Source: Carnegiea gigantea
Lineage: Eukaryota; Streptophyta; Magnoliopsida; Caryophyllales; Cactaceae
Direction of reading: 5' to 3'
Length of the DNA stretch: 64,000 bases
NCBI GenBank assembly: GCA_029747015.1
Contig: JAKOGI010001347.1
Location: forward strand, 1 to 64,000
Positions within the stretch are counted from its first letter, which is position 1; the number at the start of each line of letters is the position of its first letter. The position numbers and the translations under genes are program-made. The notes under the pieces are model-generated. The model had not been told where the DNA came from, did no database searches, and saw only the letters and a program-made list of their open reading frames with translations. Positions 54,216-64,000 of this stretch are shown piece by piece.

Positions 54216-55529
54216 TGTTGACTCAATTAATGTGTAAGGCTTTGATGATAACAATCCAAATGCACTAGTCAATATGGTGCGCTTGAGTTGTGCGTTGAGA
54301 CAGGATCCGGAAAATACTTGCAGCGGTTCGAATGAGTGAGAAGCTTCAAAGTCGATACATGTGTAGGGAGTCCAGCTGATAACAAGAGTCTTAGGTTTTG
54401 TATGTGCTTTATTCTTTTAGATTCTTGTTAATATGCCAATTAGAAGGTGCTTGACTTAGCATTTGCTTTGAAAGGTTTTTAGGTGCTTCAAAACACTGTT
54501 TTAGAATAGTTCTGAGAAGTCAGGTCTACAAAGTTTTGATGTCAAAGACAAAAACGAGTTTCAAGGTTTTAAAATGATTTTTGACTGTCAAATTTCATGA
54601 AATAATTAGGAATAATTTTTTGGATGTACGTTGAGTCTAAAAAGGTTTTTCTCTTTAAAGATAATGATGAAAGATTTTATCCTATTTTTAAGTGAAGAAT
54701 ATTTATCGAGTAGAGAGATATTAGAGGCTTGAGAGATTTTATCCTATTTTTAACAGAAGAATATCAAGTGGAAAGATCTTATAGGCTTGACTGTTAGGGT
54801 TGTTGAGTGCAAGTGGTGTTCTCTTTTTCCTATTCTTGCATCACAATCACTTAGTGGGATAATTGTTCTTCTTTCTCACTCGCACACATTCTTCTATTTA
54901 AGTTGCCTTTTTCCCTCAATGTTTTTTAAAGTTTTTCAAGGTTTTCGAAGAGTTAAAAACTGTTTTTATGAGATAGAATTTTCTGTGAGAAAAAAAACCT
55001 TCACAGGGAGTGCTAAATCGAGTCTTCAATATTGGCATAATAGGGATTGTATTGTACCTTACATTAAGCTTGTTTAGAAGCATTCAAGTAAGGTGTTGTT
55101 ATCTCTTTTCCATAAGTAAAATAAGAGATTATCCAGGTCTTGGGAGACGTTGGATGTGGTGCTTGTAACTAGGGTCTCAGGGTAGACTAAGTGATGTGGT
55201 GTCTGTAACGGAGGTCTCTGGGTGAACCAAGTTATGTGTGTGACTAAGTCACGTGTGGTGTTACAGTTATAACGTGTTTGGCTCATCTAGTGAAAGTATT
55301 GCTGAAATCCTAAAGTGGTAGGTTGTGGTTTTTATGCCTCAGTTGGGCCAAAGGTGGTTTTCCATATAAAAACACTGTGTCTCCTTTATTATTTTTGTAA
55401 TTCGTTTGTTTCTGCTTCACTCCAAACACGCATTCCAAACAGTTTCAGATGAGTGTTCTGAAACAATCGAAAAAACTTAAAAGACACAGTTCACCCCCCT
55501 TTTGTGTCCTAGTGCGATTAAATCCAACA
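54216..55529 (+). repeat. LTR C (shared by units B and C)
   Basis: It starts TGTTGACTCAATT and ends ATCCAACA, and is collinear with LTRs A and B. It is followed after two bases by an intact primer site, TGGTATCAGAGC, at 55532-55543. Confidence 0.88.
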
Positions 55530-55587
55530 AGTGGTATCAGAGCAAAGTTCTCATACTTAGGTTAACACCTTGAGAAATCTTGAAAAG

Positions 55588-57400
55588 ATGAGCGCACCAC
55601 AAGGAATTTTGGAGGGTCAATCTGTGACTCGACAAACATACTTTAATAGACAACATTACAACTGGTGCAAGAAACGTGTGGAGAACTACATTCAAGCTGA
55701 TGATTACGAGCTATGGATGATCATCGAGAATGGCCCATACATTCCAGTGAAGGCCACGGAAGATGGCAAGACCGCTCCTCAGAAGCCAAATAAGTTCGAT
55801 TCGGAAGATTTCAAAAAGATGGAGAAAAATGCTAAGGCCAAAAAGCTGTTGTACTTCGGCCATGGACCAGATGAGTACACCCGTATCTCAGAGTGTGAGT
55901 CCGTAAAGGAGATATGGAATGCCCTTTGCATGGCTTATGAAGGAACAACTAGGTCAAACTGTCCAGGATCGAGCTGGTAATGAGAAAATACGAGCTTTTC
56001 GAAATGAGCGATAAGGAGACGGTGATGGATATGTACACTCGTTTTGCCTGCATCACCAATGAGCTGAAATCATTGGGGAAATCCTTTACCACCGAAGAAC
56101 TGGTAAGGAAGATACTACGGTTTTTGCCTCAATCGTGGGAAACGAAAGTTACAGCCATCTAGGAGGCAAAGAAGATGAACGAGATCTCTTTGGAGGAGCT
56201 CATTCGAAACCTTTAAACATACGAATTGAGGAGAAGCTCCTAGGTGAAGGAAGAAGCAAAGAAAGACTGAGGCCTTGCTTTAAAGGCTGTGGAAAGTGAT
56301 GATTCAAATCTGGATGATGAAGAAATGGCCATGATAACCCAGAAGTTCAAGAAATTCTTTAAGAAGGTTGGAGGGAACCTCAAGAAGGGGAATACCAGCA
56401 AGCCAATGAGCAGTGATCGTGATTAGTTCTCGGGTTGCTTCAAATGTGGGAAATATGATCGTATCATGAAGAATAGCTCCATGCAGAAGGAAGAACAGGT
56501 GTCAGAACAGTTCCAAAATCGTGGCAAAAGGCCGCAGCAAAGTAGCTCCGCAAGGCGTTTCACTAAGGTTATGATGGCAGCCTGGGGTGAAACTTCAGAG
56601 GAAGAAGAGGACTCTTAAGAAGAAGAAGCTGCAGTGGCCCTTATGGCCAGAAGTGAGTCCGAATTGGACTTTAAACCGGTCGAAAGCTTGTCCCAACTCA
56701 AGAAAAAGGTACGTGGTCTTAGCAAAGCTAAAATTGAGAAATTATTGCTTACTTTAATGGATGAATGTGATGCAACAAATGCTAAAAATTGCATGCTTAA
56801 AGATATTTGTTCTAAATTGAAAAAGGATGTTAGAATGCTTGAAACGAACAAACAAGAACTTGAACGTGTGAATGAAATCCTCAAATGTGAAAAACTTAAG
56901 GCAGATGATAAGACCCTTACCTTGACATGCTCAAGGACCTCATGAACATGAGAGAGAAAGTGTTTAACTTTGATCTCTCAAGGCTGGAAAGTGAGTCCCT
57001 AGACCTGAAACTTAGGCTAGAATCCTTGGTGAGTGAAAACAATCAGCTGCTTGAAAAGGCCCATAAGACCGATTCTAATCTTACTCAGAACAGGCGCTGG
57101 AACAGTTCTTTAGAAGTGCTTAATTGGCTAGACAATCACCATAGCCGAAATAAAAAGGGACTAGGATTTGTGAATAGGACTGTCATTAAACTAGTAAACC
57201 AAAAATATGTTACACTTCAAGAAAATATAATTTGTTTTGATTGTGGAAAGACTGGTCATTATCGATATACTTACCCTTTGAGAAAAAGAGTTGTGGAGAA
57301 AAATTCACTGTATGTTAAACAAATGTGGATTAGAAAAGGTGAGTTAACCTCCATGTTAAAGAAAATAGGACCCTAGTGGGTCTAGGTTCCCAAGACTAAC
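55588..57400 (+). pseudogene. Sire gag, unit C
   Basis: This is the best preserved gag start: the ATG at 55588 opens 130 codons (MSAPQGILEGQSV and later YTRISECESVKEIWNALC) before a frameshift at about 55950. The first knuckle reads CFKCGKYDRIMKNS, the second CFDCGKTGHYRYTY. The coiled-coil segment lies at 56634-57080. An early TAA shared by units A and B is absent here. Confidence 0.83.
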
Positions 57401-57414
57401 ACTTAGCTATTTTG

Positions 57415-60400
57415 CAGGCTAAAGTGAGAGGAGGCAACCAACTATAGTACTTAGATAGTGGTTGCTTAAGGCACATGACGGAAGACAGGTCAAACTTCCT
57501 CTCACTTATAGCCTTTGATGGAGGGAGAGTGGCATTTGGAAATGGCAAGTCTGGGACAATTGTCGGTCTAGGTAAGATAGTCTCTTACTCTATTGATAAT
57601 GTGTACTTGGTGGAAGGTTTACAACATATTTTGCTAAGTGTGTCTCAATTGCGTGATAGAGGTAATCACGTTGGTTTCTCTTCAGATCAATGCTTGATTA
57701 CCAATATCAAATCTGGTGATGTTGTGCTGAGGGGGAAGCAACACAACAATGTGTATAAAACGCGTGTTCTTTCACTTCCTCAAAATCATGTGACTTGTTT
57801 GAATGCTCTTGATGATGATGTTATGCTTTGGCACAAGAGGCTAGGTGATGCAAGCCTTTCTCTTTTGAATAAACTCATTTCTAAGGACCTAGTAGTCAGA
57901 CTACCTTCCATCAAGTACAACGATGACAAGTTGTGCGACGCTTATGCTAGAGAAAAACAAGTTAGGACTTCTTTCAAGTCAAAGAACTGTGTTAGCACTT
58001 CTCGACCTCTTGAACTACCAGATGTCAATTTGTGTGGTCCTATGAGGATCACAAGTAGAGGTGGGAACAGGTACGTATTTATTATAGTGGATGATTACTC
58101 TCGTTTCACTGGGACTCCATTTTTAGCATTGAAAGATGAATCATTTGAAAGTTTCTTTTGCTCCTTAAGAAAATTGAAAAGAGAGTAAGACACTTATTGG
58201 TAAGTCTTAGGTCTGACCATGGGAAAGAATTTGAAAACTCGAGCTTAATTGACTATTGTAATGATCATGGTGTTGATCACAACTTTTCGGGCCCCAGAAC
58301 ACCCCAACAGAATGGGGTGGTAGAGCGGAAAAATCTTACTCTAGAGGACATGACTAGGACTATGCTTGTCGCTAGTGGTCTTCCTAGGAACTTTTGGGCA
58401 GAGGCGTTAAATACATCGTGTTATATTATTAATAGATGCATGATCAGACCCATACTTGACAAGGCTCCTTGTGAACTTTTCAAAGGACGAAAACCCAATA
58501 TAAAGCACTTGAGGGTGTTTGGTTGCAAATGCTATGTGCACAATAATAGGAAGAAATCCTTGGGAAAGTTTGACCCGAGAAGTGATGAAGCCATATTCTT
58601 AGGGTACTCCTCAGGCAGTAAGGCATACAAAGTATTTAACAAAAGAACCTTGTGTGTTGAGGAGAGTGTGCATGCATTGTTTGATAAGTCTAACCCCTTG
58701 ACTGAGCATAATACACAGGATAAAGAGTTTGAACTTGGTCTTATGAGAAAAGACCTCTCACTCACTCAAAGCTCTATGGTAGATAATGGTAAGGCTCCTA
58801 ATGGTGAACCAAGTCCCGGATCTAAGAGTGTGGAAGGTAGGCAGGGAGCAAACTAGTCAGGGGGGAGAATTGTCGAACCTGATTTGGAACAGAACCGGCC
58901 CAGTTAACCCGATCCTTCCCGAACTGATTTGGGAACAGGCTCCAGAACAAATTTAGAACCTGTTTCACCAAGTATCCAGGGGAGATTGGAAAACGTGTAT
59001 GTGGATCCACTTACTCCACATCCCTGGAAGCACTAGAGTTCACACCCCCTTGACCAGATTATATCTGACACTAACATAGGGGTGCAAACCAGATCCAAAC
59101 TCAGAAACGTTTGTGCTTTCTATGCCTTTTTATCTAACATTGAGCCACAGAATGTTCATGAAGCTTTTGTAGATTCTAACTGGGTTGCTGCTATGCAAGA
59201 AGAGCTTTATCAGTTCGAAAGGAACAAGGTTTGGCACCTTGAACCATGGCCTAAGGACAAATCAAGAATTGGTACCAAGTGGGTGTTCAAGAACAAATTG
59301 GATGAGTTCGGAACAATCACTTGAAACAAGGCCAGGTTGGTGATTCAGGGTTACAACCAAGAAGAAAGGATCGACTATGAGGAAACATTTGCACCTATTG
59401 CAAGGATCGAGGCTATTCGCATTTCGGTGGCTTTCATAGCCCACATGGAAATCAAGTTGTATCAAATGGACGTCAAGAGTGCATTCCTCAATGGATACCT
59501 TATGGAAGATGCGTATGTAAGCCAACCCCCTAGTTTTGAAAATCGTGATTTGCCTAACCATGTGTTTAAAGTTGACAAAGTGCTTTATGATTTAAAACAA
59601 GCTCCTAGAGCTTGGTATAAACGTTTGCCAAACTTTTTAATCGATAACGGTTTCCAAAGGGGCAAGGTTGATAATGCCTTGTTTCTCAAATCAAAAGGGG
59701 GACATTTGTTGATTGGTCAAATATATGTCGATGATATTATATTCCGTGCAACCAACAATGATTTTTGTGATAAATTTTCAAAATTGATGAGGAGTGAGTT
59801 TGAGATGAGAATGATAGGCGAGCTCAACTTTTTTCTTAGGCTTGCAAATCAAGCAAACCTCAAACGGAATAATGATCTTTAACAAAAATATGTCAAGGAC
59901 TTAATTAAGCAGTTTGGAATGGAATCGGCTAAGCCCATAGACACACCCATCTCTTCTTCGACCAGGTTGGTTATGGATGATGCGAGTCCTTCAGCTGAGG
60001 AGAAATCCTATAGGAGCATGATAAGGTAGCTTCTATGCCTAACTGCTGGTAGACCTGACATAGTTTTTAGTGCTGGCTTGTGTGCTCGTTTTCAGTAAAA
60101 TCCTAAAAAAACACATTTGAAAGCTGTAAAATAAATTTTGAGAAATTTAAAACACACCCCTGACATAGCTCTATGGTATCCTCATGGGTGCAATTTTGAT
60201 CTCATTAGGTATGTCGATGCTAATTATGCTAGATCCTTGGTTGATAGAAAAAGCACATCAGGTATGACTCATTTCCTCAGACCCTGTTTGGTCTCTTGGG
60301 TAACCAAGAAACAACACTCCATTGTCATATCCATAAGAGAAGCCAAGTATGTAGCTGCTGGTTCTTGTTGTGCTCAACTATTGTGGATACGGTAACAACT

Positions 60401-60640
60401 CAAGGACTTTTCTGTTGACACAGGATGCATTCCCATATTTTGTGATAACACAAGTGTAATTAGTATTGCCAAAAACCCATGTCAACATAAAAGGACTAGG
60501 CATATTGACATACACCATCACTTTTTAAGAGGCAACATTGAAAAGGGCTTAATTTCAATGAATTTTTGTGCCACCGATAAACAAATTGCCGGCATCTTTA
60601 CCAAGACACTAAGTAGAGAGCAGTTTAAGAGGAATAGAAT
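57415..60640 (+). pseudogene. Sire pol, unit C
   Basis: Protease (the Trp codon before YLDSGC is TAG), integrase (57475-58188 and 58158-58856, with SDHGKEFENS and NGVVERK intact), reverse transcriptase (59082-59882, with IYVDDIIF intact) and RNase H (60138-60640) are present. In RNase H the usual STAEAEY is ISIREAKY, losing an acidic residue. The integrase pieces are the longest open ones of the three units. Confidence 0.87.
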
Positions 60641-61218
60641 TGAATTGGGTATGATTAAATGGACTTGAGCATGCTTGTTTAACCCCTAATGATTGATTAG
60701 TTAAGAGTTTTTAGGCCAAATAAATTGATCCAATGGATGCATTCAATTCCTGTGCTATTATTGGCATATGTGTGGAATATAACATGCTAACACTTATTGA
60801 GGTTTAATGATATTGCCCATAGTGTCCTTTGTCACTGAACATTTAGCAGTAAGAACATGCTCTAGGAACATACCTGACCACTATTTGTAGCATGTGCTGA
60901 CCAAGTGGCGTTATTAAAGGTATGTTGGAAACCGAATTTTCTTTTTCATTGCACCTAACCTATAATTGATAGCCTACCCAGTGTGCAATGATGTTGGTCA
61001 TGCAAACACCTTTCTCCTTGTAAAGAAGGCCGAAAAGACTCCTCAAAATCTCCCTCTCTATTTTTGTTTTGTAATATCAAGTCAAAATCCTTCTCTCCTA
61101 TTCTCTCTCCCAAAAGCCCGTCCATCTCTCTCTCTCTCACAAAGAACCCGATCTTCTTCTTCTTCTTCTTCCTTAAACCTACTCAAACCTTAACTTCAAA
61201 TCTCCTCAATTCCTCAAA

Positions 61219-61930
61219 ATGGCAAGAACCTGTGGCGGCAAAGCATCCTCCAAGTGCACGACTTCTCACCTGAGGTCACTAAGGGACCAATTATCGAGAA
61301 ATAGGGGAGCAAGTTGGATGAGTACTAAGGTAGCATCATAGGCGCCTCCATCACCACAAGAGGCCTTAAAGGGTATGGAAAACACTTCCTCACCTTCTTT
61401 TTCAATTACTCCTTCTATTTATGGGTTCTTGAGCAGTCTAGACTTATAGTTAGTGGGCTTCAATCTTGCTATGGTACCCTCTGTAAGCCCGCTTACGGGG
61501 TGGGAGATGGTAGTGTATGACCCGGTTGTGGCCGAGTCAAGATTAGGGGGAAATAAGGCTGAGTCAGTTAGGCAGTTTAAGGATTTCAGTGTTGAGAATG
61601 TTGTTGAGAATCTTTCGTTTAATAAATTTGTTGTTGAAGATGCTGAAGATAGTGATGAGGATGAACCAACTTTGCGGTTCAAAAGGACTGTCCCAACCAC
61701 GCCCCAAACAACACCTAAACCGACCCTTAAACCCCAAAGAAAGACTACCACCTCACCCAATGTACCTTTCACTGCACCCTTACCACGACCTCGAACTCGA
61801 AGTTCAAATCCTCCCATTGTGCTGCCCTTGCCAGAAGACAGAGTTGAGAGCCCTATTAGGAAGAAAAAACCAGCTCTTAAATCCACCAAAACACCCCCCA
61901 GAACACACACCAAACCCGCTCCATCCAAGA
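61219..61930 (+). pseudogene. Extra ORF, unit C, first copy (truncated)
   Basis: The ATG at 61219 gives MARTCGGKASSKC, stopping at a TAG near 61339. A second open stretch from 61453 covers the conserved block, the acidic block and the Pro/Thr/Lys-rich region to APSKK at 61930, where it joins RNase H sequence. The globular and coiled-coil parts are missing from this copy. Confidence 0.72.
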
Positions 61931-62169
61931 AACACTCTGTTGCAATATCCACAGCAGAAGCCGAGTATGTAGCGACTACTTCTTATTGTGCTCAATTATT
62001 GTGGATACGGCAACAACTCAATAACTTTTCTGTTTACACGGGATGCATTCCCATATTTTGTGATAACACAAGTGCAATTAATATTGCCAAAAATACATGT
62101 CAACATAAAAGGACTAAACATATTGACATACGTCATCACTTTTTAAGAGACAATGTTGAAAGGGCTTAA
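61453..62169 (+). pseudogene. In-frame chimera: extra ORF fused to RNase H C-terminus
   Basis: One uninterrupted 238-codon frame. Residues 1-160 are the extra ORF (SVSPLTGWEMVV, then a basic Pro-rich part). From KKHSVAISTAEAEYVATT onward it is the end of Sire RNase H with the acidic motif and DIRHHFLRDN. The junction lies in AAGAAAC, shared by both parents. The catalytic N-terminal half of RNase H is missing, so no enzyme activity is expected. Confidence 0.75.
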
Positions 62170-62803
62170 TTTCAATGAATTTTGTGCCACCGATAAACAA
62201 ATTGCTGACATCTTTACCAAGACACTGAGTAGAATTGGGTATGATTAAAAGGACTTGAGCATGCTTGTTTAACCCCCAATGATTGACTAGTTAAGAGATT
62301 TTAGGCTAAATAAATTGATCTAATAGATGCATTCAATTCCTGTACTATTATTGGCATATGTGTGGAATATAATATGCTGACACTTGTTGAGGTCTGATGA
62401 TATTACCCTTAGTGTCCTTTGTTACCGATCATTTAACAGTAAGAACAGGCTCTAGGAATAGGCCTGACCACTGTTTGTAGCATGTGCTGACCAAGTGGCA
62501 TTATTAAAGGTATGTTGGAAACTGAATTTTCCTTTTTATTGCACCTAACCTATAATTGGTAGCCCACCCAGCGTGCCATGATGTTGGGCATGCAAAAACC
62601 TCTCTCCTCATAACGAAGGCCAAAAAGACTCCTCAAAATCTCCGTCTCTTTTTTTTTTTTGGTTAAATCAATTCAAAATCCTCCTTTCCTATTCTCTCTC
62701 GTAAAAGCCCGTCCATCTCTCTCCCTTTCACAAGGAACCCGATCTTCTTCTTTTCCCTTAAACCCACTAAAACCTTAACTTTAAATCTCCTTAATTACTC
62801 AAA

Positions 62804-64000
62804 ATGGCAAGAACTTGTGGCGGCAAAGCATCCTCCAAGCACGAGACTTCTCACCCGAGGTCACTAAGGGACCAATTATCGAGAAAAACGGGAGCAAGTT
62901 TGACGAGTACTAAGGTAACATCAAAGGTGCCTCCATCGCCATAAGAGGTCTTAACAGGTATGGAAAACACTCCTTCATCTTCTTTATCAATTACTTCTTC
63001 TATTTTTGGGTTCTTGAGGAGTCTAGACTTACAGTCAGTGGGCTTGAATCTTGATATGGTACCCTCTGTAAACCCGATTACGGGGTGGGAGATGGTGGTG
63101 TATGACTCGGTTGTGGTCGAGTCGAGATTAGGGGGAAATAAGGCTAAGTCAGTTGGGCAGTCTAAGGATTTTGGTGTTGAGAATGTTGTTGGGAATCTTT
63201 CGTTTAATGAATTTGTTGTTGAAGATGCTGAAGGTAGTGATGAGGATGAACCAACTTTGCAGTTCAAAAAAACTGTCCCAACCATGCCACAAACAACTGC
63301 TAAACCGACCCTTAAATGCCAAAGAAAGACTACCACCTCACCCAATGTACCTTTCCCTGCACCCTTACGATGACCGCGAACTCAAAGTTTAGGTCCTCCC
63401 ATTGTGTTGCCCCTGCCATAAGACAGAATTGAGAGCCCTATCAAGAAGAAAAGCCAACTCTTAAATCCACCAAAACACCCCCCAGAACACACACCAAACC
63501 AGCTCCATCCAAGAAACCTGCCCAAAAACGGGCGGCCCCAGAACAGGTATCAGAACAGGTTGAAGAATCTGATGAACCAAAGAAAAAGAAAGTTAGAAAA
63601 AACATGACACTTGCTGAGAGATGTGAGCACTTCCTCCACAAATCTATGGTTTTAGAGAAGGTGGTTAAGGTGTCATATTTTCAGGGACAGGGGCTAGGGG
63701 TGTTCTTAGAGAAGTTGGAAGCATAGGGTTGGTTGGATCTTTCCACGAACACCAAGAGAGGGTGTTCTGTTCCAGACTTGGCTGAGTTTTATGCGAAATG
63801 TCTTGTCACCAATGGAGTAGTGACAAGCACAGTTGATGGTTATGAGGTACGGTTTGATGCTAGGGGGCTAGGTGAGTTACTTGGGGTATTCTCAGAAGGT
63901 TTTGATGTTTATGTGCGTGAGGACAAGAGTGTCTTAGGTGGTGAACGGTTGTTGGAATTGATCCAAAAGCTAGCCCAAAAACCTATCTGACTGAGTTCTA
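62804..64000 (+). pseudogene. Extra ORF, second copy after the chimera (cut by window end)
   Basis: The ATG at 62804 starts MARTCGGKASSKHETSH. It shares with unit A, not B, a TAA-bearing CCATAAGAGGTC near 62940, the CCATAAGACAGAATTGAGAG segment near 63415, and a TAG in GAAGCATAGGGTTGG at 63720. It includes the globular domain (63733-63990, DLAEFYAKCLVTNGVVTS) that unit B lacks. It ends at the window edge. Confidence 0.75.

Larger units (their letters stand above)
55530..64000 (+). mobile_element. Sire retrotransposon internal region, unit C (chimeric, continues past the window)
   Basis: It has gag, pol and the extra ORF as in the other units, then a junction at 61925-61935 into RNase H sequence, followed by a second spacer and a second extra-ORF copy running off the window. 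No 3' LTR is seen. Confidence 0.85.

Noticed and set aside
61804..61995. Antisense open frames over the extra ORF (also 61419-61952, 62851-63345, 43517-43867)
   Set aside because: They recur opposite every copy of the conserved block because its codon bias leaves the opposite strand open. No independent motif.
36388..64000. Tandem repeats suggesting CRISPR, satellite DNA or a host gene cluster
   Set aside because: Repeat units are 8-10 kb with LTR, primer site, gag, pol and polypurine tract. They are retrotransposons.

Overview
This is nuclear DNA of a flowering plant. It holds a spliced plant gene with a chloroplast-type leader, plant L1 and RTE LINEs, a 5S-bearing Cassandra-type TRIM, a CACTA element, a Ty3/gypsy remnant and Sire-type Ty1/copia elements. 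I cannot name the species. Only one host gene is visible; nearly everything else is transposon-derived.

Layout. 1-3.9 kb: decayed RTE LINE (minus strand) with AT-rich trinucleotide repeats at its 5' side. 4.3-24.6 kb: one plus-strand host gene. My exon model has 12 coding exons that join in frame into about 1,767 codons, from the ATG at 4399 to the stop at 24271-24273. The protein starts with a probable plastid-targeting leader, followed by an alpha/beta-hydrolase-like domain, a long acidic serine-rich linker, a conserved middle region and a C-terminal membrane CPBP (CAAX protease/bacteriocin-processing) domain. The hydrolase fold lacks its nucleophile serine, and the CPBP domain keeps EExxxR but not the usual histidines. 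Intron 3 is about 8 kb long because it took up an RTE LINE, then a TIR element nested in that LINE, plus a 5'-truncated L1 LINE. Intron 5 carries a 183-bp hAT-type MITE with an 8-bp target duplication.

25.1-30.05 kb: a full-length RTE LINE on the minus strand, bounded by an 18-bp target site duplication. This shows that its 5' leader is about 1.6 kb and rich in AAT/ACT/TA microsatellites. 30.1-32.6 kb: AT-rich intergenic DNA with nothing recognisable. 32.6-33.3 kb: a 661-bp Cassandra-type TRIM. Its downstream LTR holds a 5S-rRNA-like segment, while its upstream LTR holds a large palindrome. It sits in the LTR of a Ty3/gypsy remnant (33.3-34.2 kb). 34.2-36.4 kb: the end of a CACTA transposon, broken by the next element.

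36.4-64.0 kb: a head-to-tail array of Sire-lineage Ty1/copia retrotransposons. Three internal regions (gag, pol, then an extra ORF downstream of pol) are separated by single LTRs at 36.39, 45.57 and 54.22 kb. All copies are broken by stops and frameshifts. The third unit is a chimera: its extra ORF runs in frame into RNase H sequence at 61.93 kb and is followed by a second copy of the extra ORF that resembles the first unit. This suggests that recombination, rather than separate insertions, built the array.

Limits: all calls come from reading the sequence and from family knowledge. Splice junctions are inferred from reading frame and GT/AG rules, and no similarity search was run.
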